Source: Treponema maltophilum ATCC 51939
GTDB lineage: Bacteria > Spirochaetota > Spirochaetia > Treponematales > Treponemataceae
Length of the DNA stretch: 64,000 nucleotides
Reading direction: 5' to 3'
Assembly: GCF_000413055.1 (NCBI RefSeq)
Contig: NZ_KE332518.1
Location: 141,490-205,489, forward strand
Part shown: piece after piece, positions 1-7,781 of the stretch
Position numbering within the stretch: position 1 is the stretch's first letter
Layout: each line of letters starts with the position of its first letter
Program-made: the position numbers and the translations under genes
Notes under the pieces: model-generated
What the model was told of the DNA's origin: nothing
Database searches by the model: none
What the model saw: only the letters and a program-made list of their open reading frames with translations

Positions 1-28
1 GTGCCGCTTCCGCCCATGATAAGAATTT

Positions 29-1531
29 TCACAACGAAGCCAAATAGCGGTTTATGCTTGCCGCCGCTTTGCGGCCTTCGCCCATCGCGAGGATGACGGT
101 CGCCGCTCCCAATACGATATCTCCTCCGGCCCATACGGCAGGATAGGACGTTTTGCCTTCCTCGTCCGTTTTGATGTGGCCTTTGGCATCGGCTTCAAGA
201 CCGGGCGTCGTTTTTTCCATGAGCGGATTCGATCCGTTGCCCAAAGCGACAATCAGCGCGTCGCAGGGAATTTCGTGCTCGCTTCCCTTTATGGCGACGG
301 GGCTTCGTCTTCCCGATGCGTCCGGTTCGCCCAGTTCGTAAGAGAGCAAACGCAGCGCCTTTATGCGGCCTTCTTCGTCGCCGAGTGCTTCCACGGGATT
401 TTCCAAAAAGCGGAAAATAACGCCTTCTTCTTCGGCGTGGGCGACTTCTTCGCGGCGGGCGGGCATTTCGTTCCGCGTGCGCCGGTAAATAATCGACACC
501 TTTTCGGCACCGAGCCTGAGTGCCATGCGCGCCGCATCCATTGCAACGTTTCCGCCGCCGGCAACGCACACTTGTTTTGCTTCGTACAGGGGCGTGGCGG
601 CATGGGCGGTGTCATAGGCTTTCATAAGGTTTGCGCGCGTAAGGTATTCGTTCGCGCTGAATACGCCGATGAGGTTTTCGCCGGGAATATTCATGAATTT
701 AGGCAAGCCCGCTCCGGTTCCGACAAAGGCGGCGTCAAAGCCCTGTTCTTTTAAAAGCTGGGGCAGGGTTCCCGTGCGTCCGACCAAAAAGTTCGTGCGG
801 AATTCCACACCCATTTTTTCGAGCATGGCGACTTCCGCAGCGACGATGGATTTGGGCAAACGGAATTCGGGAATACCGTACACCATAACGCCGCCTTCTT
901 TATGGAAGGCTTCAAAAACGGTAACGCGGTGCCCCGCGCGGCGCACGTCGGCCGCAACGGTTAATCCGGCAGGTCCAGAACCGACCACGGCAACCTTTTT
1001 GCCCGTATCGGCAGCCGGCGCGGGCGGCGTTTGCAAATTGTTTTCCCGCTCAAAGTCGGCGACAAAACGCTCCAAACGGCCGATCGAAACCGAGCGCTCA
1101 ACGTCTTTAAAAATCTTTCCGACCGTACACTGCGCTTGGCACTGCTTTTCCTGGGGGCATACCCGTCCGCATATTGCCGGCAGCAGGTTTGTCGTTTTTA
1201 TAATGTCGACGGCTTTTTTAAACTCGCCTTTCGCCGTTTCGGCCAAAAATTGCGGAATGGGAATATTGACCGGACAGCCGGCAACGCAGGGCTGGTTTTT
1301 GCACTGCAGACAGCGGTTTGCTTCGATTATCGCCTGTTCTTTGGTGTAGCCGAGCGCGACTTCTTCCATTTGCTTTGCGCGTTCATGCGGTTCGCGGCAG
1401 GGCATTTCCTGTTGAGGCAGCGAAGTGCGTTCCTTTGTTGTTAAAGGTGCCGCCTTCAGTTTTTCTTCCAAAACCGTATATTCTTTTTCGGCGTTTTGCT
1501 GCAATGTTTTTGCGTCTACGTATGCGCTCAT
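29..1531 (-). CDS. nfnB: NADPH-dependent glutamate synthase-like / NfnB large flavoprotein subunit
   Basis: A 500-aa cytoplasmic flavoprotein of the glutamate-synthase small-subunit family. An N-terminal domain carries clustered cysteines for two 4Fe-4S clusters (CLQCKNQPC, then CGRVCPQEKQCQ). It is followed by an FAD-binding Rossmann motif (VVGSGPAGLTVAA) and an NADPH-binding motif (VAGGGNVAMDAAR). Alone it could be called gltA/gltD. Because it sits directly behind an FAD/2Fe-2S subunit, the pair is best read as NfnAB, the NADH-dependent reduced ferredoxin:NADP+ oxidoreductase. The start at 1531 has GGAGG six bases upstream and overlaps the stop of the preceding gene (ATGA). An upstream in-frame ATG at 1576 lies inside nfnA and is not used. 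No glutamate synthase large subunit is nearby, which supports NfnB over GltD. Confidence 0.88.
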   Translation of the reverse strand: MSAYVDAKTLQQNAEKEYTVLEEKLKAAPLTTKERTSLPQQEMPCREPHERAKQMEEVALGYTKEQAIIEANRCLQCKNQPCVAGCPVNIPIPQFLAETAKGEFKKAVDIIKTTNLLPAICGRVCPQEKQCQAQCTVGKIFKDVERSVSIGRLERFVADFERENNLQTPPAPAADTGKKVAVVGSGPAGLTVAADVRRAGHRVTVFEAFHKEGGVMVYGIPEFRLPKSIVAAEVAMLEKMGVEFRTNFLVGRTGTLPQLLKEQGFDAAFVGTGAGLPKFMNIPGENLIGVFSANEYLTRANLMKAYDTAHAATPLYEAKQVCVAGGGNVAMDAARMALRLGAEKVSIIYRRTRNEMPARREEVAHAEEEGVIFRFLENPVEALGDEEGRIKALRLLSYELGEPDASGRRSPVAIKGSEHEIPCDALIVALGNGSNPLMEKTTPGLEADAKGHIKTDEEGKTSYPAVWAGGDIVLGAATVILAMGEGRKAAASINRYLASL

Positions 1532-2388
1532 GCGTTGCCTCCTTTCGCTGCGCTTGCAGCGGCGTCCAATTTGCATTTGTGGATTTGTTCAAGCTCGCGC
1601 GGTTTGAACGCCTTCATACGGAGCATCATATTGTCCCAATCGACTAAGTGACCGTCGAATTCGGGACCGTCTACGCAGACGAATTTCGTTTCGTTGCCGA
1701 TGTGAACGCGGCAGCCGCCGCACATGCCTGTTCCGTCGATCATAATCGTGTTCAGAGAAACCGTTATCGGCACGTTGAATTCTTTCGCCGTAAACGAGCA
1801 GAATTTCATCATAATCGGCGGTCCGATTGCGACGACTTCGGCAGGTTTCGGTTCTTTCGAGCACAGCATTTTCAGCGGTTCGGTTACCAGTCCTTTGGTG
1901 CCGGCGCTTCCGTCATCGGTCATAAGATACAATTCGTCGGCAAGCGCACGCATTTCATCTTCAAAAATAATCAGATCTTTTGTGCGCGCGCCCATAATCA
2001 CGATAACGCGGTTTCCTATCGCTTTGTGCGCCTGTACTATCGGGTGAAGCGGCGCAACGCCTATACCGCCGCCGACACAGACAACCGTCCCTTTTTTCTC
2101 GATATGCGTCGGGTTCCCGAGCGGACCCAATACGGCGCCGATCTTGTCGCCCGTATTAAAGCGCGACAGTTTCATCGTGGAAGCGCCCACCGTTTGAAAA
2201 ACGATGGCAATCCACCCTTCTTTTGCGTCGGCATCGGCAATCGTCAGCGGAATCCGTTCGGCGAATTCCGTATCGATCTGTACCAGCACAAATTGCCCCG
2301 CCCTGCGATTATGGGCAATGTCCGGCGCATTTACTTTCATGTAGAAAACGTCGGCAGAAAGCTGCCTTTTTTCGATTATTTCGTACAT
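1528..2388 (-). CDS. nfnA: NfnA: FAD/NAD-binding ferredoxin-NADP reductase small subunit
   Basis: A 286-aa protein of the dihydroorotate dehydrogenase electron-transfer subunit / sulfide dehydrogenase beta family. The N-terminal half is the FAD-binding beta-barrel. A nucleotide-binding motif (VCVGGGIGVAPLHP) lies mid-protein. The C-terminal 2Fe-2S cysteines appear as GTGMCGGCRV and FVCVDGPEFDG. In NfnAB-type enzymes this subunit takes electrons from NADH and couples them to NfnB. The chosen start, 2388 (MYEIIEK), has AGAGGA seven bases upstream. A longer frame from 2430 begins inside a TATAAT sequence and is rejected. Four-base overlap with nfnB implies one mRNA and translational coupling. 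Confidence 0.88.
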   Translation of the reverse strand: MYEIIEKRQLSADVFYMKVNAPDIAHNRRAGQFVLVQIDTEFAERIPLTIADADAKEGWIAIVFQTVGASTMKLSRFNTGDKIGAVLGPLGNPTHIEKKGTVVCVGGGIGVAPLHPIVQAHKAIGNRVIVIMGARTKDLIIFEDEMRALADELYLMTDDGSAGTKGLVTEPLKMLCSKEPKPAEVVAIGPPIMMKFCSFTAKEFNVPITVSLNTIMIDGTGMCGGCRVHIGNETKFVCVDGPEFDGHLVDWDNMMLRMKAFKPRELEQIHKCKLDAAASAAKGGNA

Positions 2389-2421
2389 ACCTTTTCCTCT
2401 CGGATGTGTTTTCGTTAATTT

Positions 2422-2427
2422 ATTATA
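2422..2427 (-). promoter_or_regulatory. Putative -10 box for nfnAB
   Basis: The minus strand reads TATAAT here, 33 bases before the nfnA start codon, leaving room for a short leader that contains AGAGGA. No convincing -35 hexamer is visible 16-18 bases upstream, so only the -10 is supported. Confidence 0.4.
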
Positions 2428-2531
2428 CAATATTTTTCTTAAAAAGGGAATAGTCCGTATTGCATCTTTTTTTACCGAATGAGTTTTTTGCCAATCCGTG
2501 TAGCCTTGGTCGGCCTTAATTGTTATAGTTA

Positions 2532-2713
2532 TATGAAAAACGGCTTTATACGACTACCGATAAAAATCGTCGTCGGAAAGAGGCTTCATCCGCATACGCG
2601 CGGTTGAGCTTTTAAGGTGAAATCACCCGAGAGGAACGCTCAAAGCGCTCCGCGGTCAAAGCCTCTTTGAGACAGTTTTTTATGTGTAGCCAAAATAAAA
2701 AACCGTCTTTCAT
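2532..2713. repeat. Nested inverted-repeat element, copy A (about 182 bp)
   Basis: The 358-bp gap between nfnA and the SIMPL gene is mostly this element. The terminal arms 2532-2548 and 2697-2713 are complementary at 14 of 17 positions. A second perfect stem pairs AAAGAGGCTT (2577-2586) with AAGCCTCTTT (2659-2668). Inside lie CGCGG+TTGAGC (2599-2609), matching GCTCAA (2638-2643) and CCGCG (2650-2654), and an apical stem GGTGA/TCACC (2616-2627). Copies B (21621-21801) and C (59517-59699) have the same plan with different but complementary stem sequences. Its function is unknown. It separates divergent genes, so it is not simply a 3' terminator. Confidence 0.75.
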
Positions 2714-2746
2714 TAAAACACGAAGAAACTTCGGAGGGTTTTTACA

Positions 2747-3469
2747 ATGAATGTGAATCGAAAATTTTATGCCGCTTTGGTTTCGGCCGTTTTTCTTTTA
2801 GGTGCGGCGCTGTACGCGTCTTCAAAACCGGAACAAACCGGCATTACCGTAACGGGAACGGGTATTGTTACGACAAAGCCCGATACGGCATCCATAACGC
2901 TGGCCGTCGTAACCGATGACCGAGAAGCCGCTTCCGCCGCCGCGAAAAATGCCGAACTTATGGCTGCGGTAACAAAGGCCGTTTTAAACTGCGGCATAAA
3001 AGCCGAAGATATGGCGACGCGCAATTACAACGTGTACCGGCAATCGCGCTATAATTCGCAGACGGGCGAACAGGAAGAAAAGGGATATCAGGTAAGCAAC
3101 AACCTGACCGTTACCGTGCGCAATATAAACGAAACGGGAAAGGTTATCGACGCGGCCCTCAAAGCCGGAGCGAATCAGCTTTCGAATGTATCTTTTTATA
3201 CGAACGATACGACCCAAGCGTATACTCAGGCGCGCAAACAAGCCGTTATGCATGCGCAGGATGCCGCGCGAGTACTGAGCGAAAGCGCCGGACGCAAAAC
3301 GGGGAAACTTATTTTTATCGAAGAGTTTGCAAATGATTCGGTCTACCGCAATGCGGTGGCCTTTGACACGGCAATGTTGAAGTCCTCCGTCTATGAAGAA
3401 AGTACGCCGATAAATCCGGGCGATACGGAAGTGTCGGTTACGGTAAAAGCGGTTTTTGAACTGAAATAA
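2747..3469 (+). CDS. SIMPL (DUF541) domain periplasmic protein
   Basis: A 240-aa exported protein. Residues 1-25 form a signal peptide (KFYAALVSAVFLLGAALYAS). The rest matches the SIMPL/DUF541 family: the opening ITVTGTGIVTTKPDTASI, a central YNVYRQ..YQVSNNLTVTVRN segment and a valine-rich C-terminal strand. Family members are periplasmic or outer-membrane-associated oligomers of unclear function, some linked to oxidative stress. The start has GGAGGG eight bases upstream. The next gene starts two bases after its stop, so the two are probably co-transcribed. Confidence 0.85.
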   Translation: MNVNRKFYAALVSAVFLLGAALYASSKPEQTGITVTGTGIVTTKPDTASITLAVVTDDREAASAAAKNAELMAAVTKAVLNCGIKAEDMATRNYNVYRQSRYNSQTGEQEEKGYQVSNNLTVTVRNINETGKVIDAALKAGANQLSNVSFYTNDTTQAYTQARKQAVMHAQDAARVLSESAGRKTGKLIFIEEFANDSVYRNAVAFDTAMLKSSVYEESTPINPGDTEVSVTVKAVFELK

Positions 3470-3471
3470 GC

Positions 3472-4272
3472 ATGACCGACGCTCAGTGGCGCTCTTTTAC
3501 GCAATTTAAGGCGGATTTTGCAAAAAAAACGGCGGATTGGCGATACCGCATCGAAAGCGCGGGTTTAGCCGATGCGCTGCGCGCGCTGCAAAAAAAAGCC
3601 GCCGAACGCGACGGCGTTCCGCCTTATTCGCTCGATACTCAAATTGTGTACAATCGCAGCATCGACGACGTAAAAAAAGAAGACGATATAAAAATTATTT
3701 TGATCGGCGACAACCCCGGAAAAGACGAGCAACTTGAGCGCAACCGCCGCTATCTGGTCGGTCAGTCCGGAAAAATCGCCGACGGGTTTTTCCGCAAAAA
3801 TCCCGAATTGAGAATCGACTTCCGCAAAAACGTGTTGATTTTAAATAAAACGCCGCTGCATACGGCAAAAACAAAGGAACTTGCCCTGCTTATAAAAGAA
3901 GGGCCGCCTTTGGTTGCCGACATTATCCTTGAAAGTCAAATATGGTTTGCCGAGGCGACGGCAATGCTGCACCGCGCCCTGTGTTCGAGCTCCGCCGAAG
4001 CGCGGAACCAATGTTCATGCGAGCTGTGGCTCGTAGGCTATGCCGAATTGCGGCCGAAAGGGCTTTTTGTGCCCTACCGCGACGCACTGAATGCGGCTTA
4101 CAAGGAATGCCCGTCTGAAGATTCCGCTCGGGCAAGCGTATTCGTGTATCAGCATTTTTCGATGAACCGCTTTTTAATAGACTTAAAAGAAAAATCGCAG
4201 CCCGAATTGACGCTGAAAGAAAACCTTCATCGGACGGGTCTTTTTCACCGCAAAGAGATTTTGGGGTGGTAA
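3472..4272 (+). CDS. Uracil-DNA-glycosylase-superfamily-like protein (tentative)
   Basis: A 266-aa cytoplasmic protein. The segment IILIGDNPGKDEQ (about residue 75) resembles the first UDG-fold motif (G-x-x-P-G), LNKTPLHT follows in the middle, and VFVYQHFSMNRF near the C-terminus sits where the superfamily has its His-containing loop. The resemblance is partial and I see no residues that settle substrate or activity. It has no Shine-Dalgarno of its own and lies two bases after the SIMPL stop, so translation is probably coupled. A spirochaete-specific protein of unknown function is the alternative. Confidence 0.5.
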   Translation: MTDAQWRSFTQFKADFAKKTADWRYRIESAGLADALRALQKKAAERDGVPPYSLDTQIVYNRSIDDVKKEDDIKIILIGDNPGKDEQLERNRRYLVGQSGKIADGFFRKNPELRIDFRKNVLILNKTPLHTAKTKELALLIKEGPPLVADIILESQIWFAEATAMLHRALCSSSAEARNQCSCELWLVGYAELRPKGLFVPYRDALNAAYKECPSEDSARASVFVYQHFSMNRFLIDLKEKSQPELTLKENLHRTGLFHRKEILGW

Positions 4273-4280
4273 GAGTTTCC

Positions 4281-4385
4281 GCATGAACGGAAATGTCGAT
4301 AAAAACTGCTCGCTCCTATAATCGTGCATAAAAAAAGGAAGCGTTCAGGCAATTCGCTTCGCTCATAAGCCGTTCCCGTTCATGC
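4281..4385. repeat. 105-bp inverted-repeat region
   Basis: GCATGAACGG (4281-4290) is the exact reverse complement of CCGTTCATGC (4376-4385). A smaller pair, GAAGCG and CGCTTC, lies inside. The right arm ends 30 bases before the predicted dnaX -35 box. There is no poly-T run, so it is not a standard terminator. Confidence 0.45.
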
Positions 4386-4415
4386 TGAATTCTTGTATAC
4401 GGAAAATTCAAGCGC

Positions 4416-4444
4416 TTGCGGAATCGGGCGTTTTCGGGTATGCT
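4416..4444 (+). promoter_or_regulatory. Predicted dnaX promoter (leaderless type)
   Basis: TTGCGG (4416-4421), a 17-bp spacer and TATGCT (4439-4444). Only seven bases separate the -10 from the dnaX ATG at 4452, so the transcript would begin at or beside the start codon. Confidence 0.5.
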
Positions 4445-4451
4445 GTTTTCT

Positions 4452-6287
4452 ATGGCTTATGAAGTAACGGCCGCGCGCAAAAGGCCCCAGCGGTTTGAAG
4501 AACTGGTCGGGCAGGATTTTGTTACGGCGACGCTTAAAAATTCCATAGAAAGCGGTCAAACCGCCCATGCCTACCTTTTTTCGGGGCCGCGCGGCTGCGG
4601 AAAAACTTCGGCTGCGCGTATTTTGGCAAAGGTTTTAAACTGTCAGGCATCAAGCGGCGAAAAGCCCTGCGGACTTTGTTCCGCCTGTACGGAAATTGCA
4701 AAAGGGACATGCATGGACGTCATCGAAATAGACGGCGCTTCGAACACGAGCGTCAACGATGTCCGCCAGATAAAAGACGAAGTGCTGTTCCCGCCGAATT
4801 CTTTAAAATACAAAATCTACATAATCGACGAAGTGCATATGCTTTCGACGAGCGCTTTTAACGCGCTTTTAAAAACGATTGAAGAGCCTCCGCCCTACGT
4901 TATTTTTATTTTCGCGACAACGGAACTTCACAAAGTGCCGGCGACGATAAAAAGCCGCTGTCAGCAGTTCCACTTCAGGCTCGGTTCGATGGAACAGATA
5001 AAAACCTTGCTTGCGCAGGCTGCCGCGGAAGCGGGCATAACGGCGGACGACGAAGCGCTGTATTGGATAGCGCGCGAATCCACCGGCAGCTTCCGCGACG
5101 CGTATACGCTGTTCGATCAGGTTGCCGCGTTCAGCGGCGGCAGCATAACTTACGAAAAAATACGCGACAAGCTCGGCATTGCCGGCATAGAACAGTTGAA
5201 CGATTTGTGCCGTCTGTGCGCCGCGCAAAACACAAAGGAAGCGCTGCTTTTTGCCGATACGCTTTTGCAAAGCGGTGTGTCCGTCGAGCAGTGTATTTCG
5301 AACATGGTCGATTATCTGCGCTCCTTGCTGTTTATAAAATCGGGTATTACAAAAGAAGCCCTGCTCGGCCAAGCACCCGAGCGTTACGCCCGGGAAGTTA
5401 AGGACGCGTGGACCGAATCGCAGTTGGAGCGTGCGCTGTCACTGTTTTTGCAGCTGTACCGCGATGTGCGTTATTCGCTTAATCCGCGCTACGAACTTGA
5501 ATTGGCGATAGAAAAACTGTGCGCGCTTTCTTCGCGCATATCGAACGAGGACGTAAAAAAAGCCGTAGACAGGGCGGCACGGCTTTTAACGGGCGCCGAT
5601 TTCGAGCCGGCTCCGTCGTCGGCTGCTTCGGGCGGCGTTTCGGCTCCCGCCGCGGCGAATCAGTCGGAGCGCGCTTCGGTACCTTCGAGTGAAAACAAAA
5701 TTTCGTTCAGACGCTTTCCGCAAAATCCGCCTCACGCGGCTTCGGAACAACCCCTTCCCGCACAGGAAAATGCAGCCGCTCAGCCGGCAGCGGTTTCACA
5801 GGCGGCCGCACTTGCACAGGAGCCGGCGGCAATTTCGCAGCCCGCCGCTTCGGCTCAGTCGGCCGCTCCTGCTCAGCCTGCTGCGCAGGTTAAAGCGCAA
5901 AGCGTTGAAGATTTAAAAGATAAAACGGTCGCAGCCCTCGGTAAACATAAGGCGGCGGTTTCCGCGGCTCTTTCGCGTACGCAAACGTGGTTGCTGTCTG
6001 GCTCGACGCTGCACATACCGGTGCAAACCGCGTTCGAGCAAAATCAGCTCCAAAGCGAACTGGCGCTTCTCAGTCAAACCGTGTCCGGCTTGTGGCCCGA
6101 AAAACTGCAATGCAGCGTCGAACTCGTTTTGCCGCGGGAACAACAGCCGGAACACGAAGAGATTCCCGACCACGTGCGCATGGTTCGTGACGCGTTCCAA
6201 GGCGAAATCGAAAAAATAGAAGTAAAGCAGCCCGATACACAAAGCGCGGTGCTGCAGGGAGATAACGGCGAAGATGAATCCCTTTGA
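4452..6287 (+). CDS. dnaX: DNA polymerase III subunit gamma/tau
   Basis: An 611-aa AAA+ clamp-loader subunit. Walker A is GPRGCGKT (residues 45-52), the zinc module uses C64, C73, C76 and C79, Walker B is IIDEVH (124-129), and the sensor/arginine-finger region includes KSRC (167-170). Residues about 390-500 are an Ala/Pro/Gln-rich linker, followed by a tau-type C-terminal domain that in other bacteria contacts polymerase and helicase. The start at 4452 (MAYEVTAARK) matches the family N-terminus; earlier ATGs lie in the promoter. An A7 tract followed by an inverted repeat at 5555-5587 could allow a short gamma-like product. Its 3' end overlaps ybaB by 14 nt. Confidence 0.95.
   Translation: MAYEVTAARKRPQRFEELVGQDFVTATLKNSIESGQTAHAYLFSGPRGCGKTSAARILAKVLNCQASSGEKPCGLCSACTEIAKGTCMDVIEIDGASNTSVNDVRQIKDEVLFPPNSLKYKIYIIDEVHMLSTSAFNALLKTIEEPPPYVIFIFATTELHKVPATIKSRCQQFHFRLGSMEQIKTLLAQAAAEAGITADDEALYWIARESTGSFRDAYTLFDQVAAFSGGSITYEKIRDKLGIAGIEQLNDLCRLCAAQNTKEALLFADTLLQSGVSVEQCISNMVDYLRSLLFIKSGITKEALLGQAPERYAREVKDAWTESQLERALSLFLQLYRDVRYSLNPRYELELAIEKLCALSSRISNEDVKKAVDRAARLLTGADFEPAPSSAASGGVSAPAAANQSERASVPSSENKISFRRFPQNPPHAASEQPLPAQENAAAQPAAVSQAAALAQEPAAISQPAASAQSAAPAQPAAQVKAQSVEDLKDKTVAALGKHKAAVSAALSRTQTWLLSGSTLHIPVQTAFEQNQLQSELALLSQTVSGLWPEKLQCSVELVLPREQQPEHEEIPDHVRMVRDAFQGEIEKIEVKQPDTQSAVLQGDNGEDESL
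5555..5587 (+). promoter_or_regulatory. Candidate dnaX slippage site: A7 run plus hairpin
   Basis: Seven A residues (5555-5561) are read GTA AAA AAA, a valid A_AAA_AAA slippery heptamer at codons 368-370, near the usual end of domain III. AAAAGCCGT (5558-5566) and ACGGCTTTT (5579-5587) can form a 9-bp stem with a 12-nt loop. A -1 shift would stop at 5690-5692 after 43 codons. A +1 shift, or loss of one A in the RNA, would stop at once (CCG TAG, 5563-5568). Either yields a gamma-sized protein. This is inferred from sequence only. Confidence 0.35.
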
Positions 6288-6606
6288 TTTATTAAAAAAC
6301 GCTCAAAATATTCAAGGCGAATTGGCAAAAATTCAGGAAGAACTTAAAAGCGTTTCGGCGACGGGAAGTTCCGGCGGCGGTATCGTAAAGGTTTCGATGA
6401 ACGGTTCGTTCCAAATCGTTTCGGTTCAACTCGATCCGGTGGCCGTCGATCCGCGCGACATTGCAATGCTGCAAGACCTCATCGTAGCGGCAGCGCACGA
6501 TGCGCAGGAAAAAGTCCAGTCGGCTATAAAAGACAAAATGGGTCCCGTGCTGCAAAACATGAACATTCCCGGCTTAAACCTTTCCGGACTTTTGGGCGCG
6601 CAATGA
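6274..6606 (+). CDS. ybaB: YbaB/EbfC nucleoid-associated protein
   Basis: A 110-aa small DNA-binding protein of the YbaB/EbfC family, which forms tweezer-like dimers on DNA. The N-terminal helix (NPFDLLKNAQNIQGELAKIQ), the glycine-rich SSGGGIVKVSMNG strand and the C-terminal MGPVLQNMNIPGL fit the family well. The order dnaX-ybaB-recR is conserved in many bacteria. It overlaps dnaX by 14 nt and recR by 4 nt, indicating tight coupling. Confidence 0.92.
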   Translation: MNPFDLLKNAQNIQGELAKIQEELKSVSATGSSGGGIVKVSMNGSFQIVSVQLDPVAVDPRDIAMLQDLIVAAAHDAQEKVQSAIKDKMGPVLQNMNIPGLNLSGLLGAQ

Positions 6607-7190
6607 TGGTTATCGACGAACTTGCCGACAGCTTTTCCCGATTGCCGGGCATAGGCAAAAAGACGGCGACGCGCCTTGTCCACCACTTGCTTAAAGTCGA
6701 TCAGGGATTTTTGGAACGCTTTGCGTATCAATTGTCGAGCCTGCACAGCCGCATTACCTATTGTTCGGTGTGCGGTTCATGCACCGAAAGCGACCCCTGT
6801 CCGATATGTACCGATCCGCTGCGCGACAAAACGCTTTTGTGCGTCGTCGAACAGCCGCAGGATATCGATATTATCGAAGCGTCGCACGAATACCGGGGAT
6901 TTTTTCACGTACTGGGCGGCTTGATTGCCCCGCTTGACGGCATCGGTCCCGAACAGCTTCGCATTGCGTCCTTAATCGAGCGCATTCACCAAGGCGAAAC
7001 GGAAGAAGTTATTATCGCAACGCCTCCGACGATCGAAGGCGATACGACCGCCTTGTACGTGAACAAGCTTTTATCGCCGATCGGCATAAAAGTAACCCGA
7101 TTGGCTTCGGGGCTTCCCGTCGGCGGCGATTTGGAATACGCCGACAAACTGACCCTCGCGCGCAGTTTCCGCGGCCGCACTTCCTTATAG
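6603..7190 (+). CDS. recR: Recombination protein RecR
   Basis: A 195-aa protein acting in RecF-pathway recombinational repair. The helix-hairpin-helix is LPGIGKKTATRL (residues 14-25), the four-cysteine zinc site is C54, C57, C66 and C69, and the Toprim domain begins LLCVVEQPQDI. Length is normal for the family. ATGATG at 6603-6608 offers two adjacent starts; the first overlaps the ybaB stop by four bases. Confidence 0.95.
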   Translation: MMVIDELADSFSRLPGIGKKTATRLVHHLLKVDQGFLERFAYQLSSLHSRITYCSVCGSCTESDPCPICTDPLRDKTLLCVVEQPQDIDIIEASHEYRGFFHVLGGLIAPLDGIGPEQLRIASLIERIHQGETEEVIIATPPTIEGDTTALYVNKLLSPIGIKVTRLASGLPVGGDLEYADKLTLARSFRGRTSL

Positions 7191-7246
7191 GGAACGGCGG
7201 CATCTCGAGAAAATCGCTAAAGGCGAATTTTTCGCGGTGTCCTATA
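7186..7246. terminator. Imperfect hairpin between convergent genes
   Basis: TATAGG (7186-7191) pairs with CCTATA (7241-7246), and AAAATCGC pairs imperfectly with GCGAATTTTT closer to the loop. It overlaps the recR stop and lies just beyond the 3' end of the minus-strand zinc-ribbon gene, which suits a bidirectional terminator. Confidence 0.5.
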
Positions 7247-7249
7247 GAT

Positions 7250-7663
7250 TTATTTTTTCTTTTTGTGGCATTCCGTACAGCCGGTAACGTGAACGTGCTT
7301 TTTGCCCGTGCGGCGCGTAAAAAGGTGTGCGTCCAAATGTCCTTCTACGGGAACTTCTTTATGACACACGGGACAAGTGCGCTTGATTCCCGGCTCGGGA
7401 ACGGGATAGCAGTGCGGGCAGCCGTGAATCGTGCAGGGTAAATCATTTATGGTGGCGGTTTTGTACACCCGCGATACGAGGTTTTCGCCCGTATACAGTT
7501 TTGAACCGCACAGAGGACAGGGCGTCTTTTCTTTTGCCGCAGGTTTTCGGTTTTTTACCCGCGGTGCATAAAAATACGTTAAAAAAAATCGCCAAAAAAG
7601 ATAAAATATGAAAAGCGCCGCCGAAACGGCTGCGGCTATGCCGATAAAACGCAGAATATTCAT
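7250..7663 (-). CDS. Membrane-anchored zinc-ribbon protein of unknown function
   Basis: A 137-aa protein with one N-terminal membrane segment (about residues 5-28, AAAVSAALFIFYLFWRFF). A cytoplasmic part follows with CPLC, CPHC, CPVC and CTEC pairs plus several histidines, suggesting two or more zinc ribbons. It ends in a lysine-rich tail. The start at 7663 (MNILRF) places the hydrophobic helix at the terminus; 33 upstream in-frame codons show no family-like sequence. No Shine-Dalgarno is clear. I do not recognise a function. Confidence 0.7.
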   Translation of the reverse strand: MNILRFIGIAAAVSAALFIFYLFWRFFLTYFYAPRVKNRKPAAKEKTPCPLCGSKLYTGENLVSRVYKTATINDLPCTIHGCPHCYPVPEPGIKRTCPVCHKEVPVEGHLDAHLFTRRTGKKHVHVTGCTECHKKKK

Positions 7664-7746
7664 AGTACAATCATAACGTTTTTTGATTTTTTTCGCTACA
7701 TTTTGCCGCATTCGATTTAAAATTGCGCCGAGCGCGTAAAATCGGC

Positions 7747-7775
7747 TTGAAAGAAGCATGTTTTAGCGGTATACT
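7747..7775 (+). promoter_or_regulatory. Predicted rsmI promoter (leaderless type)
   Basis: TTGAAA (7747-7752), 17-bp spacer, TATACT (7770-7775), then six bases to the GTG start at 7782. No ribosome-binding site fits between them. Confidence 0.6.
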
Positions 7776-7781
7776 TAAGGT

